Below, piece after piece: positions 1 through 7,439 of a stretch of 64,000 nucleotides of DNA (positions are counted from its first letter, which is position 1; each line of letters begins with the position of its first letter). Position numbers and translations under genes: made by a program. Location of the stretch: positions 1-64,000 of the forward strand of contig CAJQTF010000011.1 in assembly GCA_905618945.1 (NCBI GenBank), given 5' to 3'. The stretch comes from an uncultured Methylophilaceae bacterium (GTDB lineage: Bacteria > Pseudomonadota > Gammaproteobacteria > Burkholderiales > Methylophilaceae). The notes beneath the pieces are model-generated. The model was not told the DNA's origin. It was given only the letters and a program-made list of their open reading frames with translations, and did no database searches.

Positions 1-1
1 T

Positions 2-454
2 GAACTAGTTAATCTAAACCAAAATGATATTAATTTTGATGATGGAACAATTTCTGTTATGGGTAAAGGCAACAAAGAGCGAGTAGTTCCAGTTGGTTCA
101 TTTGCTTCTAAGGCTATAACAAAATGGCTAGCGTTAAGAAAAAATATTAGAAATCTAACATCTGAAAATAAAATACTTTTTTTAAGTCAAAATGGTAAAA
201 AATTAACCCCAAGAGCAATTCAATATAGATTAAAATTTTGGGCAATTAAACAAGGCGTTCCTGAAAATATTCATCCTCATCTTCTTAGGCATAGTTTTGC
301 ATCTCACCTCCTACAATCAAGTCAAGACTTAAGGGCTGTTCAAGAGTTATTAGGCCATGCAAATATTAGTACAACACAAATTTATACACATTTAGATTTT
401 CAACATCTTTCAAAGATTTATGATAAAGCGCATCCACGAGCCAAAAAAAAATAA
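2..454 (+). CDS. xerC: Tyrosine recombinase XerC, C-terminal part (5' end outside window)
   Basis: This is the catalytic C-terminal domain of the chromosome-dimer resolvase that acts with XerD at dif. The reading frame is already open at base 2, so the gene is cut by the window edge; the methionine at base 59 is internal. Visible are the beta-hairpin lysine region ([10 protein letters not shown]), the HxLRH box ([12 protein letters not shown]), the LGH histidine and the nucleophile tyrosine in [12 protein letters not shown]. The ending HLDFQHLxxxYDxAHPRAK is typical of XerC rather than XerD or phage integrases. The first catalytic arginine lies upstream of the window. A small coiled-coil gene and zapA follow on the same strand. 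Confidence 0.93.
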   Translation, partial: ELVNLNQNDINFDDGTISVMGKGNKERVVPVGSFASKAITKWLALRKNIRNLTSENKILFLSQNGKKLTPRAIQYRLKFWAIKQGVPENIHPHLLRHSFASHLLQSSQDLRAVQELLGHANISTTQIYTHLDFQHLSKIYDKAHPRAKKK

Positions 455-509
455 GAAAGAAAGTGCATTCTCTATTGATGCTATGAAGAATTTAAATTAT
501 AGTAAATGA

Positions 510-701
510 ATGTTAGATGAACTAAATTTATTAGAAAGCAAACTCATTAAACTTATTGAGGCGGTAGAAGTATTAAAAAAAGAAAACGATGAATTGAAAC
601 CTAATCTTCATCTTGCTAAGGAAGAAATTCAATCTTTAAAAACTAAAATGAACGAAGCAACATTAAAAGTTGAAAACTTATTAGCGCAGTTACCTAGTTG
701 A
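510..701 (+). CDS. Small coiled-coil protein (TIGR02449/ZapB-like)
   Basis: A 63-residue protein that is almost entirely one heptad-rich helix (LLESKLIKLIEAVEVLKKEN, then further leucine/lysine/glutamate heptads). Short proteins of this kind (TIGR02449-type, resembling the division protein ZapB) commonly sit directly before zapA in beta- and gammaproteobacteria. Here the gap to zapA is only 4 bp, so the two are probably co-translated. The start codon directly follows a TGA of a meaningless 8-codon frame. Function is inferred from neighbourhood and shape: a likely cytoplasmic accessory of the FtsZ ring. No catalytic motif is present. Confidence 0.7.
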   Translation: MLDELNLLESKLIKLIEAVEVLKKENDELKPNLHLAKEEIQSLKTKMNEATLKVENLLAQLPS

Positions 702-705
702 AAAT

Positions 706-996
706 ATGACAAAAAAAATTGAAGTAAATATATTAGGAAGGGATTTTACTATTTCATGCCCAGAGAATGAGGAAGAAAACCTTCAAAAATCAATTAGCTA
801 TTTAAAACATAAAGTAGAAGAGATTCAACAATCTGGGTCGGTAATAGGTGTTGATAAAACTATCATTAAAGCAGCCCTAGATATTACTCATGAATTTTTA
901 AATCAAGGTGATAACAAAAATTTACATACCCTTGATTATCAAAATAAAATAAAAGATTTCAATTTATTAATTGATAAAACCCTACAAAAAAATTAA
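706..996 (+). CDS. zapA: Cell division protein ZapA
   Basis: A 96-residue ZapA, the cytoplasmic FtsZ-bundling protein. The N-terminal half carries the family pattern: an opening beta strand with ILGRDFTISCPENEEENLQ, then the helix around AISYLKHKVEEI-type residues. The C-terminal half is a coiled coil. Length is normal for the family. It follows the coiled-coil ORF by 4 bp, and the 6S RNA begins about 10 bp after its stop. That zapA-ssrS linkage is widespread in proteobacteria and supports both calls. Confidence 0.88.
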   Translation: MTKKIEVNILGRDFTISCPENEEENLQKSISYLKHKVEEIQQSGSVIGVDKTIIKAALDITHEFLNQGDNKNLHTLDYQNKIKDFNLLIDKTLQKN

Positions 997-1005
997 TTGA
1001 TAAGT

Positions 1006-1199
1006 TTGTTTAGATGTTGCTTGGGCTAATTATTCCGTGAACTAGTCTATAGCATCGGTTTTAATTAATCAGAATGTGGTGTGATCGCTCACGATTGGGT
1101 TACCTTATAAGGGCTCTTGGCGAGCGAACCTAAAACATCTTAGATTATTACCACTTGAACCTTTGGTTCTGGATGCTGGTCTAGGCAACATCTAAGCAA
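1006..1199 (+). ncRNA. ssrS: 6S RNA (ssrS)
   Basis: The regulatory RNA that mimics an open promoter and sequesters sigma-70 RNA polymerase in stationary phase. The closing stem is directly visible: bases 1006-1020 (ending TAGATGTTGC) pair with 1185-1199 (GCAACATCTA...) over 15 bp with a single G-U wobble. The enclosed length of about 190 nt is right for 6S RNA. The location immediately after zapA is its conserved position. Unusually, the usual downstream partner encoding 5-formyl-THF cyclo-ligase is absent; a DUF2237 gene on the opposite strand follows instead. Confidence 0.88.
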
Positions 1200-1201
1200 A
1201 T

Positions 1202-1564
1202 TTATCTTAAGCTATGATATTGTAAATCACTCAATGTTATGATTTCTAATGCTTTTTCATGTGTAGACTCTAAAATTACTGGTGGGGCGCACCCAGCTTC
1301 AGCTGCTTCTAGCCAGCGATTTGCGCATAAACACCAACGGTCCCCAGCCTTTAATCCTAAAAAATTATATTCTGGTCGAGGCGTGCTCAAGTCATTTCCT
1401 TGTGCTTTTGAAAATAATAAAAATTCCTCATTTACCTCAGCACAAACAGTATGATTTCCACTATCTGATTGACAATGATCGCATTCGCCATTTCTAAAAT
1501 AACCTGTTAATGGCTCTAAACTACATAACTTTAAAGCAGTTCCTAGTACATTTTTCTTTTCCAT
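1202..1564 (-). CDS. DUF2237 family protein
   Basis: A 120-residue soluble protein recognised by the DUF2237 signature: NVLGTALKLCSLEPLTGYFR near the N terminus, then HTVCAEVNEEFLLFSKAQGNDLSTP and GDRWCLCANRWLEA. Several conserved cysteines (CDHC, WCLC) suggest metal binding or redox chemistry, but no biochemical function is established. It ends 3 bp from the 3' end of 6S RNA and is divergent from the EVE-domain gene, with which it shares a 65-bp promoter region. Confidence 0.85.
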   Translation of the reverse strand: MEKKNVLGTALKLCSLEPLTGYFRNGECDHCQSDSGNHTVCAEVNEEFLLFSKAQGNDLSTPRPEYNFLGLKAGDRWCLCANRWLEAAEAGCAPPVILESTHEKALEIITLSDLQYHSLR

Positions 1565-1629
1565 AATTTTCTCTTGTATTAAACTCTTAATAACATAACA
1601 ATAATATATTAATTAAGGAATACTTTTAT

Positions 1630-2091
1630 ATGCGTTACTGGCTAATGAAATCTGAACCATCCATTTTTACAATCGAAGAGTTAGAAAATACTCCATCAAA
1701 AACCGTCGACTGGATTCCAACAAAAGGGATAAGAAATTATCAAGCTAGAAATTTTATGAGAGATGATATGTCATTAGGCGATTTAGCTTTTTTTTATCAA
1801 TCCAACTGTGAGTCGCCAGGAATTGTAGGAATAATGGAAATTACAAAACTTGCATATCCTGACCCACTTCAATTCTTAAAAGATAATAAATATTATGATC
1901 CAAAATCTACACCTGAAAATCCAAGGTGGCTCAACGTCGATGTAACTTTAGTAAAAAAATTATCGTTGATTGAATTAAAAAAATTAAGAAACTACTCTGA
2001 ATTAAAAGACATGATGATATTAAGAAAGGGTAATCGATTATCGATTACCCCAGTTACTCATGATGAATGGTCAATAATAAATAAAATCTAA
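1630..2091 (+). CDS. EVE domain-containing protein
   Basis: A 153-residue single-domain EVE protein (PUA-like fold). Family landmarks in order: YWLMKSEP (residues 3-10), GIRNYQARNFMR (33-44), the FFYQSNC strand with GIVGI, YYDPKS, PRWLNVDV, and LSITPV near the end. EVE domains bind modified bases in nucleic acids; the bacterial stand-alone form (related to human THYN1) has no settled role. It ends 11 bp from the convergent beta-propeller gene, with no obvious terminator between. Confidence 0.9.
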   Translation: MRYWLMKSEPSIFTIEELENTPSKTVDWIPTKGIRNYQARNFMRDDMSLGDLAFFYQSNCESPGIVGIMEITKLAYPDPLQFLKDNKYYDPKSTPENPRWLNVDVTLVKKLSLIELKKLRNYSELKDMMILRKGNRLSITPVTHDEWSIINKI

Positions 2092-2102
2092 TGGCTATTT
2101 TT

Positions 2103-3146
2103 TTATTTTTCCTGGTCTAAGCTTCCAATTGCTTTTGGATAAGTAATTATTCCCCAAGGAATTCCAGCAACTGGAATACGTTTTTTGATATTTAATGTTT
2201 CTGCATCTATTAACAGAACCTCATCTGACCTTCCACAAGCCAACATAATGTTTTTATTATCTGGTGTAAAAGTAAAGTGCCAACATCTTTTCCCCTCAGT
2301 CTTTAGTTCCTTAATTTTAGTAAAATCTTTACCGTCAAAGACCTCTAATGTTCTGGCTCTACCAGCAGCCACATAGAGCTTATCGCCTTTAGAATTAAAA
2401 CTTATTCCATAGGGTGACTTTCCTGTCTTAACTGTCTTTACATGATTAAATTCTTTATCTAACACGATAAAATTATTACTAAATTCTAACGTTGACACAT
2501 AAAAGTTACCATCAGGAGAAACTTTTATACCTCTTGGTCTGAGGCCATAAGGCTCTGTTGAAAAAGTTTTTAATAGAGCGCCAGATTCATAGTCATGGAT
2601 TGTAATAGAATTATCTGCCTCATTAGTCACTATAATTTTCTTACCATCCTTACTAAATTCAATTCCCTCAGTTTCTGGACCCGCAGTTATTTCTCTAACT
2701 TTTTCGCCTTTTGCAAGATTAACTACAGCAACTTTAGCGGGGATTTTATCTTCATCATCTTCCTCTTCCTCATGCATTATTTCACCTTTCTCAGGTGGCT
2801 TACCCTTTGAAGATGGCTCTGTTGATACAAATACATGCCCCTTATTTACTCTAACGAACTCTGGGTTAATTCCAACATCTATATTTTTAACTTCCTTAGT
2901 CTTTGAATTAATAATTGATAAATTTGCATCGCCTTTATTAGCTGTAATTAAATATTTTCCATCATTAGTAACCCCAATTCCTCTTGGGAATGTTGCTCCA
3001 ACATTAATTTCTTCAATTATTTCCATTGAGTTTAAATCAATAACTGAAATACCACCTTTTTGAGAGGTTACGTAAGCCTTTCCTTTATCTGAATTTCCAC
3101 ATCCAAATAATAAAATTGATAGCAGAGTTATTTTGAGCAAATTCAT
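2103..3146 (-). CDS. YVTN-type beta-propeller lipoprotein
   Basis: A 347-residue protein with a lipoprotein signal (hydrophobic stretch ending LLFGC, acylated cysteine at residue 16). It consists of repeated beta-propeller blades of the YVTN/cytochrome-d1 type, seen as recurring phrases such as GVTNDGKYLITANKGD, FSKDGKKIIVTNEAD, SPDGNFYVSTL and TPDNKNIMLACG. The closest family I know is the PQQ-dependent-catabolism-associated propeller group (TIGR03866), fitting a periplasmic role in a methylotroph, but that is inference. Around residues 119-140 there is a highly acidic insertion (HEEEEDDED) between blades that looks like an exposed loop. No adjacent dehydrogenase is present. Confidence 0.75.
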   Translation of the reverse strand: MNLLKITLLSILLFGCGNSDKGKAYVTSQKGGISVIDLNSMEIIEEINVGATFPRGIGVTNDGKYLITANKGDANLSIINSKTKEVKNIDVGINPEFVRVNKGHVFVSTEPSSKGKPPEKGEIMHEEEEDDEDKIPAKVAVVNLAKGEKVREITAGPETEGIEFSKDGKKIIVTNEADNSITIHDYESGALLKTFSTEPYGLRPRGIKVSPDGNFYVSTLEFSNNFIVLDKEFNHVKTVKTGKSPYGISFNSKGDKLYVAAGRARTLEVFDGKDFTKIKELKTEGKRCWHFTFTPDNKNIMLACGRSDEVLLIDAETLNIKKRIPVAGIPWGIITYPKAIGSLDQEK

Positions 3147-3225
3147 TTTTAATATATTCCCTTAGTTGAAAATTATTACGTAATTTAATATTTATGTGAT
3201 TCTAATACAATTAATTGTTTATTGG

Positions 3226-4752
3226 CTACTGATTTTCTTGAGTTTTTCCAAGAAATATTTTATAAGCTTCATTATTAGTCTCATTGACATAGGTATATCC
3301 AAGATTCTTTAAAAATTCTTTAGATTCTTCTTTGCTTTCTTCATCAACTTGCATGCCAACTAAAACTCTTCCAATATCGGAACCATGGTTCCGATAATGA
3401 AATAAACTAATATTCCAATGACCCATTTTTTCTAGAAAATTTAATAGTGCCCCAGGCTTTTCAGGAAACTGAAACCTATAAATAACTTCATTCTTTGCCT
3501 CTGGGGCATGCCCTCCAACTAAATGTCTCAGATGAAGCTTCGCCATTGTATTGTGAGTTAAATCTATTGGTTCAAGAGAGGCTCTTTTTAAAACTTCAAA
3601 TATTAATCTAGCTTCATCAAAGTTTTTTACGCTAATACCAACAAAAATATTTGCACTATTTTCACTTGAATATCTATAATTAAATTCAGTAATATTATTT
3701 TCACCAATCAGGCTGCAAAAGGTTTTAAAAGCTCCAGGTTTCTCAGGGATGGTAACAGCGAAAATTGCCTCTCTTTCTTCACCAATTTCTGCTCTTTCCG
3801 AAACAAACCCAAGTCGATCAAAATTCATATTTGCCCCAGAAGCAGTTGCAATAAAAGTTTTTGTTTTAACATTATTTTTTTTAATATAAGACTTTATACC
3901 TGCCACTGCTAATGCTCCTGCAGGCTCTAAAATGGTTCTCGTATCTTCAAACACATCTTTTATTGCCGCACAAATTTCATCTTTACTAACAACAATCATT
4001 TCATCAACATACTGCTGACAAATTTTAAAAGGAAGCTCTCCTACTTGCTTTAATGCAGCCCCTTCTGCAAACATACTAATCTTTTCTAAAGTAACTCTCT
4101 TATTTGCTTTAAGTGATTGTGTCATTGCGTCCGCACCCTCAGCTTCGACTCCGATTATTTTTATTTCAGGTTTTACGGCTTTTATATAAGCAGCTATTCC
4201 TGAAATTAAACCACCGCCTCCTACGCAGCAAAAAATAGCATCAATTGGACGAGAATAATCATCTAAAATTTCTTTTGCTATCGTACCTTGACCGGCTATC
4301 ACTTCTGGATCATCAAATGGATGGACAAATATTGAGCCTTGTTTTTTTTGAATGCCTAAAGCGTGATCAAAGCACTCATGAAGTGTTTCTCCATGTAAGA
4401 TTACTTTAGCTCCATGTGATTCAACAGCATTAATTTTTATATAAGGAGTTGTTTTAGGCATGACAATTGTTGCGTTACATTCTAAAATTTTTGCTGCTAA
4501 CGCAACGCCCTGAGCATGATTCCCTGCTGAACAAGCAATAACTCCATTTTTAAGATTCTCATCACTTAAGTTTTTCATTTTATTGTAAGCGCCACGTATC
4601 TTAAAAGAAAAAACCGGCTGAAGATCTTCGCGCTTTAATAGAATATTATTATTGAATCTTTTTGATAAATTTATTTGTTTTTCTAGTGGCGTTTTTATTG
4701 CTGCCTCATAAACATTAGCATTATCAATTCTTTTTTTGTATTCATTTTTCAT
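3226..4752 (-). CDS. ilvA: Threonine ammonia-lyase, biosynthetic
   Basis: Threonine deaminase, the PLP enzyme making 2-oxobutanoate for isoleucine synthesis. From the ATG chosen here it has 508 residues. The PLP lysine is in SFKIRGAY (K51), the glycine-rich phosphate loop is CVGGGGLISG, and two C-terminal ACT-like regulatory domains (FPEKPGALLNFL and IPEKPGAFKTF) indicate the isoleucine-feedback-inhibited biosynthetic form. An in-frame TTG 24 bp upstream (4776) would add eight residues; the ATG fits the family start better. The 147-bp region shared with divergent rpiA contains the phased dyad element at 4832-4876. Confidence 0.95.
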   Translation of the reverse strand: MKNEYKKRIDNANVYEAAIKTPLEKQINLSKRFNNNILLKREDLQPVFSFKIRGAYNKMKNLSDENLKNGVIACSAGNHAQGVALAAKILECNATIVMPKTTPYIKINAVESHGAKVILHGETLHECFDHALGIQKKQGSIFVHPFDDPEVIAGQGTIAKEILDDYSRPIDAIFCCVGGGGLISGIAAYIKAVKPEIKIIGVEAEGADAMTQSLKANKRVTLEKISMFAEGAALKQVGELPFKICQQYVDEMIVVSKDEICAAIKDVFEDTRTILEPAGALAVAGIKSYIKKNNVKTKTFIATASGANMNFDRLGFVSERAEIGEEREAIFAVTIPEKPGAFKTFCSLIGENNITEFNYRYSSENSANIFVGISVKNFDEARLIFEVLKRASLEPIDLTHNTMAKLHLRHLVGGHAPEAKNEVIYRFQFPEKPGALLNFLEKMGHWNISLFHYRNHGSDIGRVLVGMQVDEESKEESKEFLKNLGYTYVNETNNEAYKIFLGKTQENQ

Positions 4753-4831
4753 AATTTGATTATTTTCAAGCAACAAAGTGCCGTGTATGATAACTACATG
4801 ATACTTTAAGTAAGTTAATTTACAGTTAAAT

Positions 4832-4876
4832 TCGATTAATTTTTGATTAATAATAACTTAATCTAAAGTTAATTAT
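4832..4876. promoter_or_regulatory. Phased dyad operator-like element, copy A (ilvA/rpiA)
   Basis: Four half-sites: GATTAA at 4834-4839 and 4845-4850, then TTAATC at 4858-4863 and TTAATT at 4869-4874. The direct repeats are 11 bp apart on each side of a 7-bp centre, giving dyad symmetry. A second copy at 18028-18072 is 42/45 identical and all mismatches are in spacers. The inner pair reads TTAA-N7-TTAA, a geometry used by LysR-type regulators such as CbbR. It sits 24 bp before rpiA and 80 bp before ilvA. The cognate regulator is unknown. Confidence 0.7.
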
Positions 4877-4899
4877 TGAAAAATAAAAGGTAAAAAAAA

Positions 4900-5571
4900 A
4901 TGAACATGCAACTATCTCAAGATGAATTAAAAAAACAAGTAGCAAGTGCTGCAATACATTACGTAAAATCTGGCATTATTGGTGTTGGAACTGGATCTAC
5001 AGCAAATTATTTTATTGATGCACTAGCTCAAATTAAACATAAAATAGATGGTGCTGTCGCAAGTAGTGACGCTACTGCTCAAAGGCTAAGATCTCATGGA
5101 ATTGAAGTTTTTAATTTAAACGATATTAATGGAATGGATATATATGTTGATGGTGCAGATGAAATAACAGAACATATGCACATGCTAAAAGGTGGTGGTG
5201 GTGCATTAACCAGAGAGAAAATTGTTGCTGCTAATGCAAAAGAATTCATATGTATATGTGATGAAAGTAAATATGTTCCTATTTTAGGAAAATTTCCATT
5301 ACCTATAGAAGTTTTACCGATGGCAAAAAGTTATGTGGCCAGAGAGCTTACAAAGTTAGGTGGCCAACCCCAACTTAGAGATTTTACAACTGATAATGGC
5401 AATCTAATATTAGATGTTCATGAGCTTAAAATTACTGATCCAATTGAAATGGAAAAAAAAATTAATCAGATTGTTGGGGTAGTTACTAACGGATTATTTG
5501 CCATTCGCCCTGCTAACATTTTACTTCTTGCCACTAATGATGGTGTTAAAACTATAAAGAAAGGTGCTTAA
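4900..5571 (+). CDS. rpiA: Ribose-5-phosphate isomerase A
   Basis: Interconverts ribose 5-phosphate and ribulose 5-phosphate in the pentose-phosphate pathway; in RuMP-cycle methylotrophs it also serves formaldehyde-acceptor regeneration. At 223 residues it has normal length. Motifs: GVGTGSTA (28-35), ASSDAT (54-59), DGADEI (84-89) and [11 protein letters not shown] (97-107), which includes the catalytic glutamate. An AGG ribosome-binding site lies 9 bp before the ATG. Its upstream region carries the dyad element shared with folD, so it is likely regulated by the same factor. phoU follows after 56 bp. Confidence 0.96.
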   Translation: MNMQLSQDELKKQVASAAIHYVKSGIIGVGTGSTANYFIDALAQIKHKIDGAVASSDATAQRLRSHGIEVFNLNDINGMDIYVDGADEITEHMHMLKGGGGALTREKIVAANAKEFICICDESKYVPILGKFPLPIEVLPMAKSYVARELTKLGGQPQLRDFTTDNGNLILDVHELKITDPIEMEKKINQIVGVVTNGLFAIRPANILLLATNDGVKTIKKGA

Positions 5572-5627
5572 TTGCCTTAAATTTGTCATAATATAGGTCT
5601 ATATTAATAATTTTAGGTAAAGAAAAT

Positions 5628-6329
5628 ATGGCTTCAGAGCATATTTACAAACAATTCGACTCAGACTTAGAAGCAATACGCGCAAAAGTTTTAGAAATGG
5701 GCACTTTGGTGGAAGAGCAAACAGCTAATGCGGTTAAATCTCTGTTAAATACAGACATTAAGCTAGCTGAAGAGGTCATGAAAAGAGATGTTCAAATCAA
5801 TGATTTAGAAGTAGCTATTGATGAAGAAACTTCACTTCTAATAGCAAAAAGATCGCCTGCTGCTGGGGATTTAAGAAATATAATGATGATGCTTAAAATT
5901 ATTACTGATCTTGAACGAATGGGTGATGAAGCTGCAAAAATAGCAAGATCAACAACTAGAATTTTTGAAGATAATCGCATGAGTAAGCCACGGTTCACTG
6001 AAATTAAAGGGATGGCAAAGGCTGTTCAAGAGATGATTAAAACAGCATTGAATTCATTTGCAAGATTAGACTTAAGCGACACTATCGATATTCTTGAAAA
6101 AGATAAGCAGGTTGATGATGACTATCGCTCTTGTATGAGACAACTACTAACATTTATGCTTGAAGATCCAAGAACAATCTCAATGTCTCTAGAAAGTATG
6201 TTTATTGCAAAATCACTTGAAAGAATTGGTGATCATGCAGTCAACATCTCACAAAGTGTTATTTATACTGTGAAAGGAAAAGACGTAAGACACTCGTCAC
6301 TCAAAGAGATCAAAAAAGAGCTTTCTTAA
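5628..6329 (+). CDS. phoU: Phosphate transport regulator PhoU
   Basis: A 233-residue PhoU with two tandem three-helix bundles. Each carries the metal-binding acidic motif, seen as DLERMGDEAAKIA in the first half and SLERIGDHAVNIS in the second. PhoU normally restrains the PhoR/PhoB phosphate-starvation response and the PstSCAB transporter. Neither pst nor phoBR genes are adjacent here. An AGG Shine-Dalgarno site lies about 8 bp before the start. Its stop is 2 bp from the stop of the convergent yggX-like gene, leaving no room for a terminator. Confidence 0.95.
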   Translation: MASEHIYKQFDSDLEAIRAKVLEMGTLVEEQTANAVKSLLNTDIKLAEEVMKRDVQINDLEVAIDEETSLLIAKRSPAAGDLRNIMMMLKIITDLERMGDEAAKIARSTTRIFEDNRMSKPRFTEIKGMAKAVQEMIKTALNSFARLDLSDTIDILEKDKQVDDDYRSCMRQLLTFMLEDPRTISMSLESMFIAKSLERIGDHAVNISQSVIYTVKGKDVRHSSLKEIKKELS

Positions 6330-6331
6330 TT

Positions 6332-6604
6332 TTAACTTTTTGGCGGTACATAACCCTCAGCTTTATCTGCTCCATCGCCAAAAAAGTAGGCTTCCGTTTG
6401 CTCTGTAAGATATTTTCTTGCCTGAGGGTCAACCAAGCTTAAACGTTTCTCATTTAAGAGCATAGTTTGATGCTCAAGCCAACCAGACCAGGCTTCCTTT
6501 GATACGTTCTCGAAAATTTTAAGGCCCAAAGGTCCAGGGTATGGAGGGTAATCCAATCCTTCTGCCTCTTTTTTCAATTTCGCGCACTTTACAATTCTTG
6601 CCAT
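6332..6604 (-). CDS. yggX: Probable Fe(2+)-trafficking protein YggX
   Basis: A 90-residue small protein of the YggX family, linked to protection of Fe-S clusters from oxidation. The true start is the ATG of [10 protein letters not shown], which places the conserved cysteine at residue 7 and has an AAGAGG ribosome-binding site 9-10 bp upstream; a longer frame opening at 6661 adds 19 unrelated residues. Further conserved residues are [15 protein letters not shown], the tryptophans at 39 and 42, and EAYFFG. It is convergent with phoU and divergent from dgkA. Confidence 0.93.
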   Translation of the reverse strand: MARIVKCAKLKKEAEGLDYPPYPGPLGLKIFENVSKEAWSGWLEHQTMLLNEKRLSLVDPQARKYLTEQTEAYFFGDGADKAEGYVPPKS

Positions 6605-6708
6605 TTCAATATTACCTCTTAAGTTATTAAATAACATAATACAAGAAACATAACTGCTCATACTTATTTATTTGTTATAATTTATTAAACTTTTATGGGG
6701 TAAGTTTC

Positions 6709-7077
6709 TTGGAGAGTTCTTTTAAAAAAAAAATTAATCTTAAGCAGCTCATTAATATCTTTCATTACTTAACAAAAATATTAAAAAAAACATTCAAAAA
6801 TGAAGATGATTTTAGAAAAGAATTTTATCTATCTTTTGTTCTAATTCTAGTAGGAATTATAATTGGCGAAACTGGCATCCAAAAAATATTGTTAATTTTA
6901 AGCATACTCCTCATACCGATAGCAGAAATTCTAAATTATTCACTGGAATCTTGTGCAGACAGAATTTCATTTAACAATCATCACTTATCAAAAACAATAA
7001 AATACATAGGGTGTACTGCTATTTTTTTAGCCATTGGGAATGCCTTTATAACCTGGATTGTAATTCTATTTTTCTAG
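6709..7077 (+). CDS. dgkA: Diacylglycerol kinase-like membrane protein (DgkA)
   Basis: A 122-residue integral membrane kinase of the DgkA family, which recycles diacylglycerol or phosphorylates undecaprenol. It has an N-terminal amphipathic stretch, the NEDDFRKE motif, and three transmembrane helices. The signature AEILNYSLESCADRIS retains the equivalents of E. coli E69, N72, E76 and D80 (here E73, N76, E80, D84), and K94 is K98. Two usually invariant positions differ: S73 is Tyr and D95 is Tyr (Y99). Translation probably starts at TTG with a GGGG site 8-9 bp upstream; no upstream ATG fits. Substrate or activity may be altered. Confidence 0.8.
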   Translation: MESSFKKKINLKQLINIFHYLTKILKKTFKNEDDFRKEFYLSFVLILVGIIIGETGIQKILLILSILLIPIAEILNYSLESCADRISFNNHHLSKTIKYIGCTAIFLAIGNAFITWIVILFF

Positions 7078-7123
7078 CACTTGATATTTAAATCTCAATA
7101 AAGTAATATCCATTTGTTGATTT

Positions 7124-7300
7124 TAGGTGATAACAATTTGTATAAAATTGTTATTTAAACGGGAAGTTAAGTGAAAATCTTACACTGCCCCCGCAACGGT
7201 AAGTAAGGAAGAATTTGCATCATAATGTCACTGGGGAAACCTGGGAAGGCAGCAAATTTAGTCTTATGAGTCCGGAGACCGGCCTAGTTTCAATCGTAAC
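7124..7300 (+). ncRNA. Cobalamin riboswitch
   Basis: An adenosyl- or methylcobalamin-sensing leader. Diagnostic blocks in order: GGGAAGTTAAGTGAAAATC (from 7161), the ACTGCCCCCGCAACGGTAAG core, CACTGGGGAAACCTGGGAAGGC, and the B12-box-like GAGTCCGGAGACCGGCC near 7269-7284. It is followed by a terminator hairpin and the btuB-like gene, which with btuM forms a B12-repressed uptake unit. Confidence 0.95.
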
Positions 7301-7303
7301 AAG

Positions 7304-7330
7304 AAATTGCGGGGAAGCAATTTTTTATTT
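7304..7330 (+). terminator. Rho-independent terminator, riboswitch expression platform
   Basis: Stem AAATTGC (7304-7310) and GCAATTT (7317-7323) with a GGGGAA loop, running into TTTTTTATTTTT. Placed directly after the cobalamin aptamer and over 100 bp before the btuB start, so it probably acts as the transcriptional OFF switch. Confidence 0.75.
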
Positions 7331-7402
7331 TTAGTTTAAATAATTCATCATCTAAATTTATTAATATCTAAATCAATTCCTATGTATTGTTGCGCCATAA
7401 AC

Positions 7403-7418
7403 CATGCGGGGAAGCATG
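7403..7418 (+). promoter_or_regulatory. Second GGGGAA-loop hairpin before btuB start
   Basis: CATGC (7403-7407), loop GGGGAA, GCATG (7414-7418). It repeats the 11-base core GCGGGGAAGCA of the riboswitch terminator. Two in-frame ATG codons (7404, 7416) lie inside this stem, which favours the later ATG at 7440 as the real start. Possibly an alternative pairing partner within the leader; no T-run follows. Confidence 0.45.
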
Positions 7419-7439
7419 AATAACGTATTTAGGAATAAA

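Noticed and set aside
2-454. Phage or integron integrase
   Set aside because: The C-terminal sequence is XerC-specific and neighbours are chromosomal division genes; no att site or phage gene nearby.
1239-1497. Two plus-strand ORFs opposite the DUF2237 gene
   Set aside because: Both are shadows; the minus-strand protein has clear family motifs and they do not.
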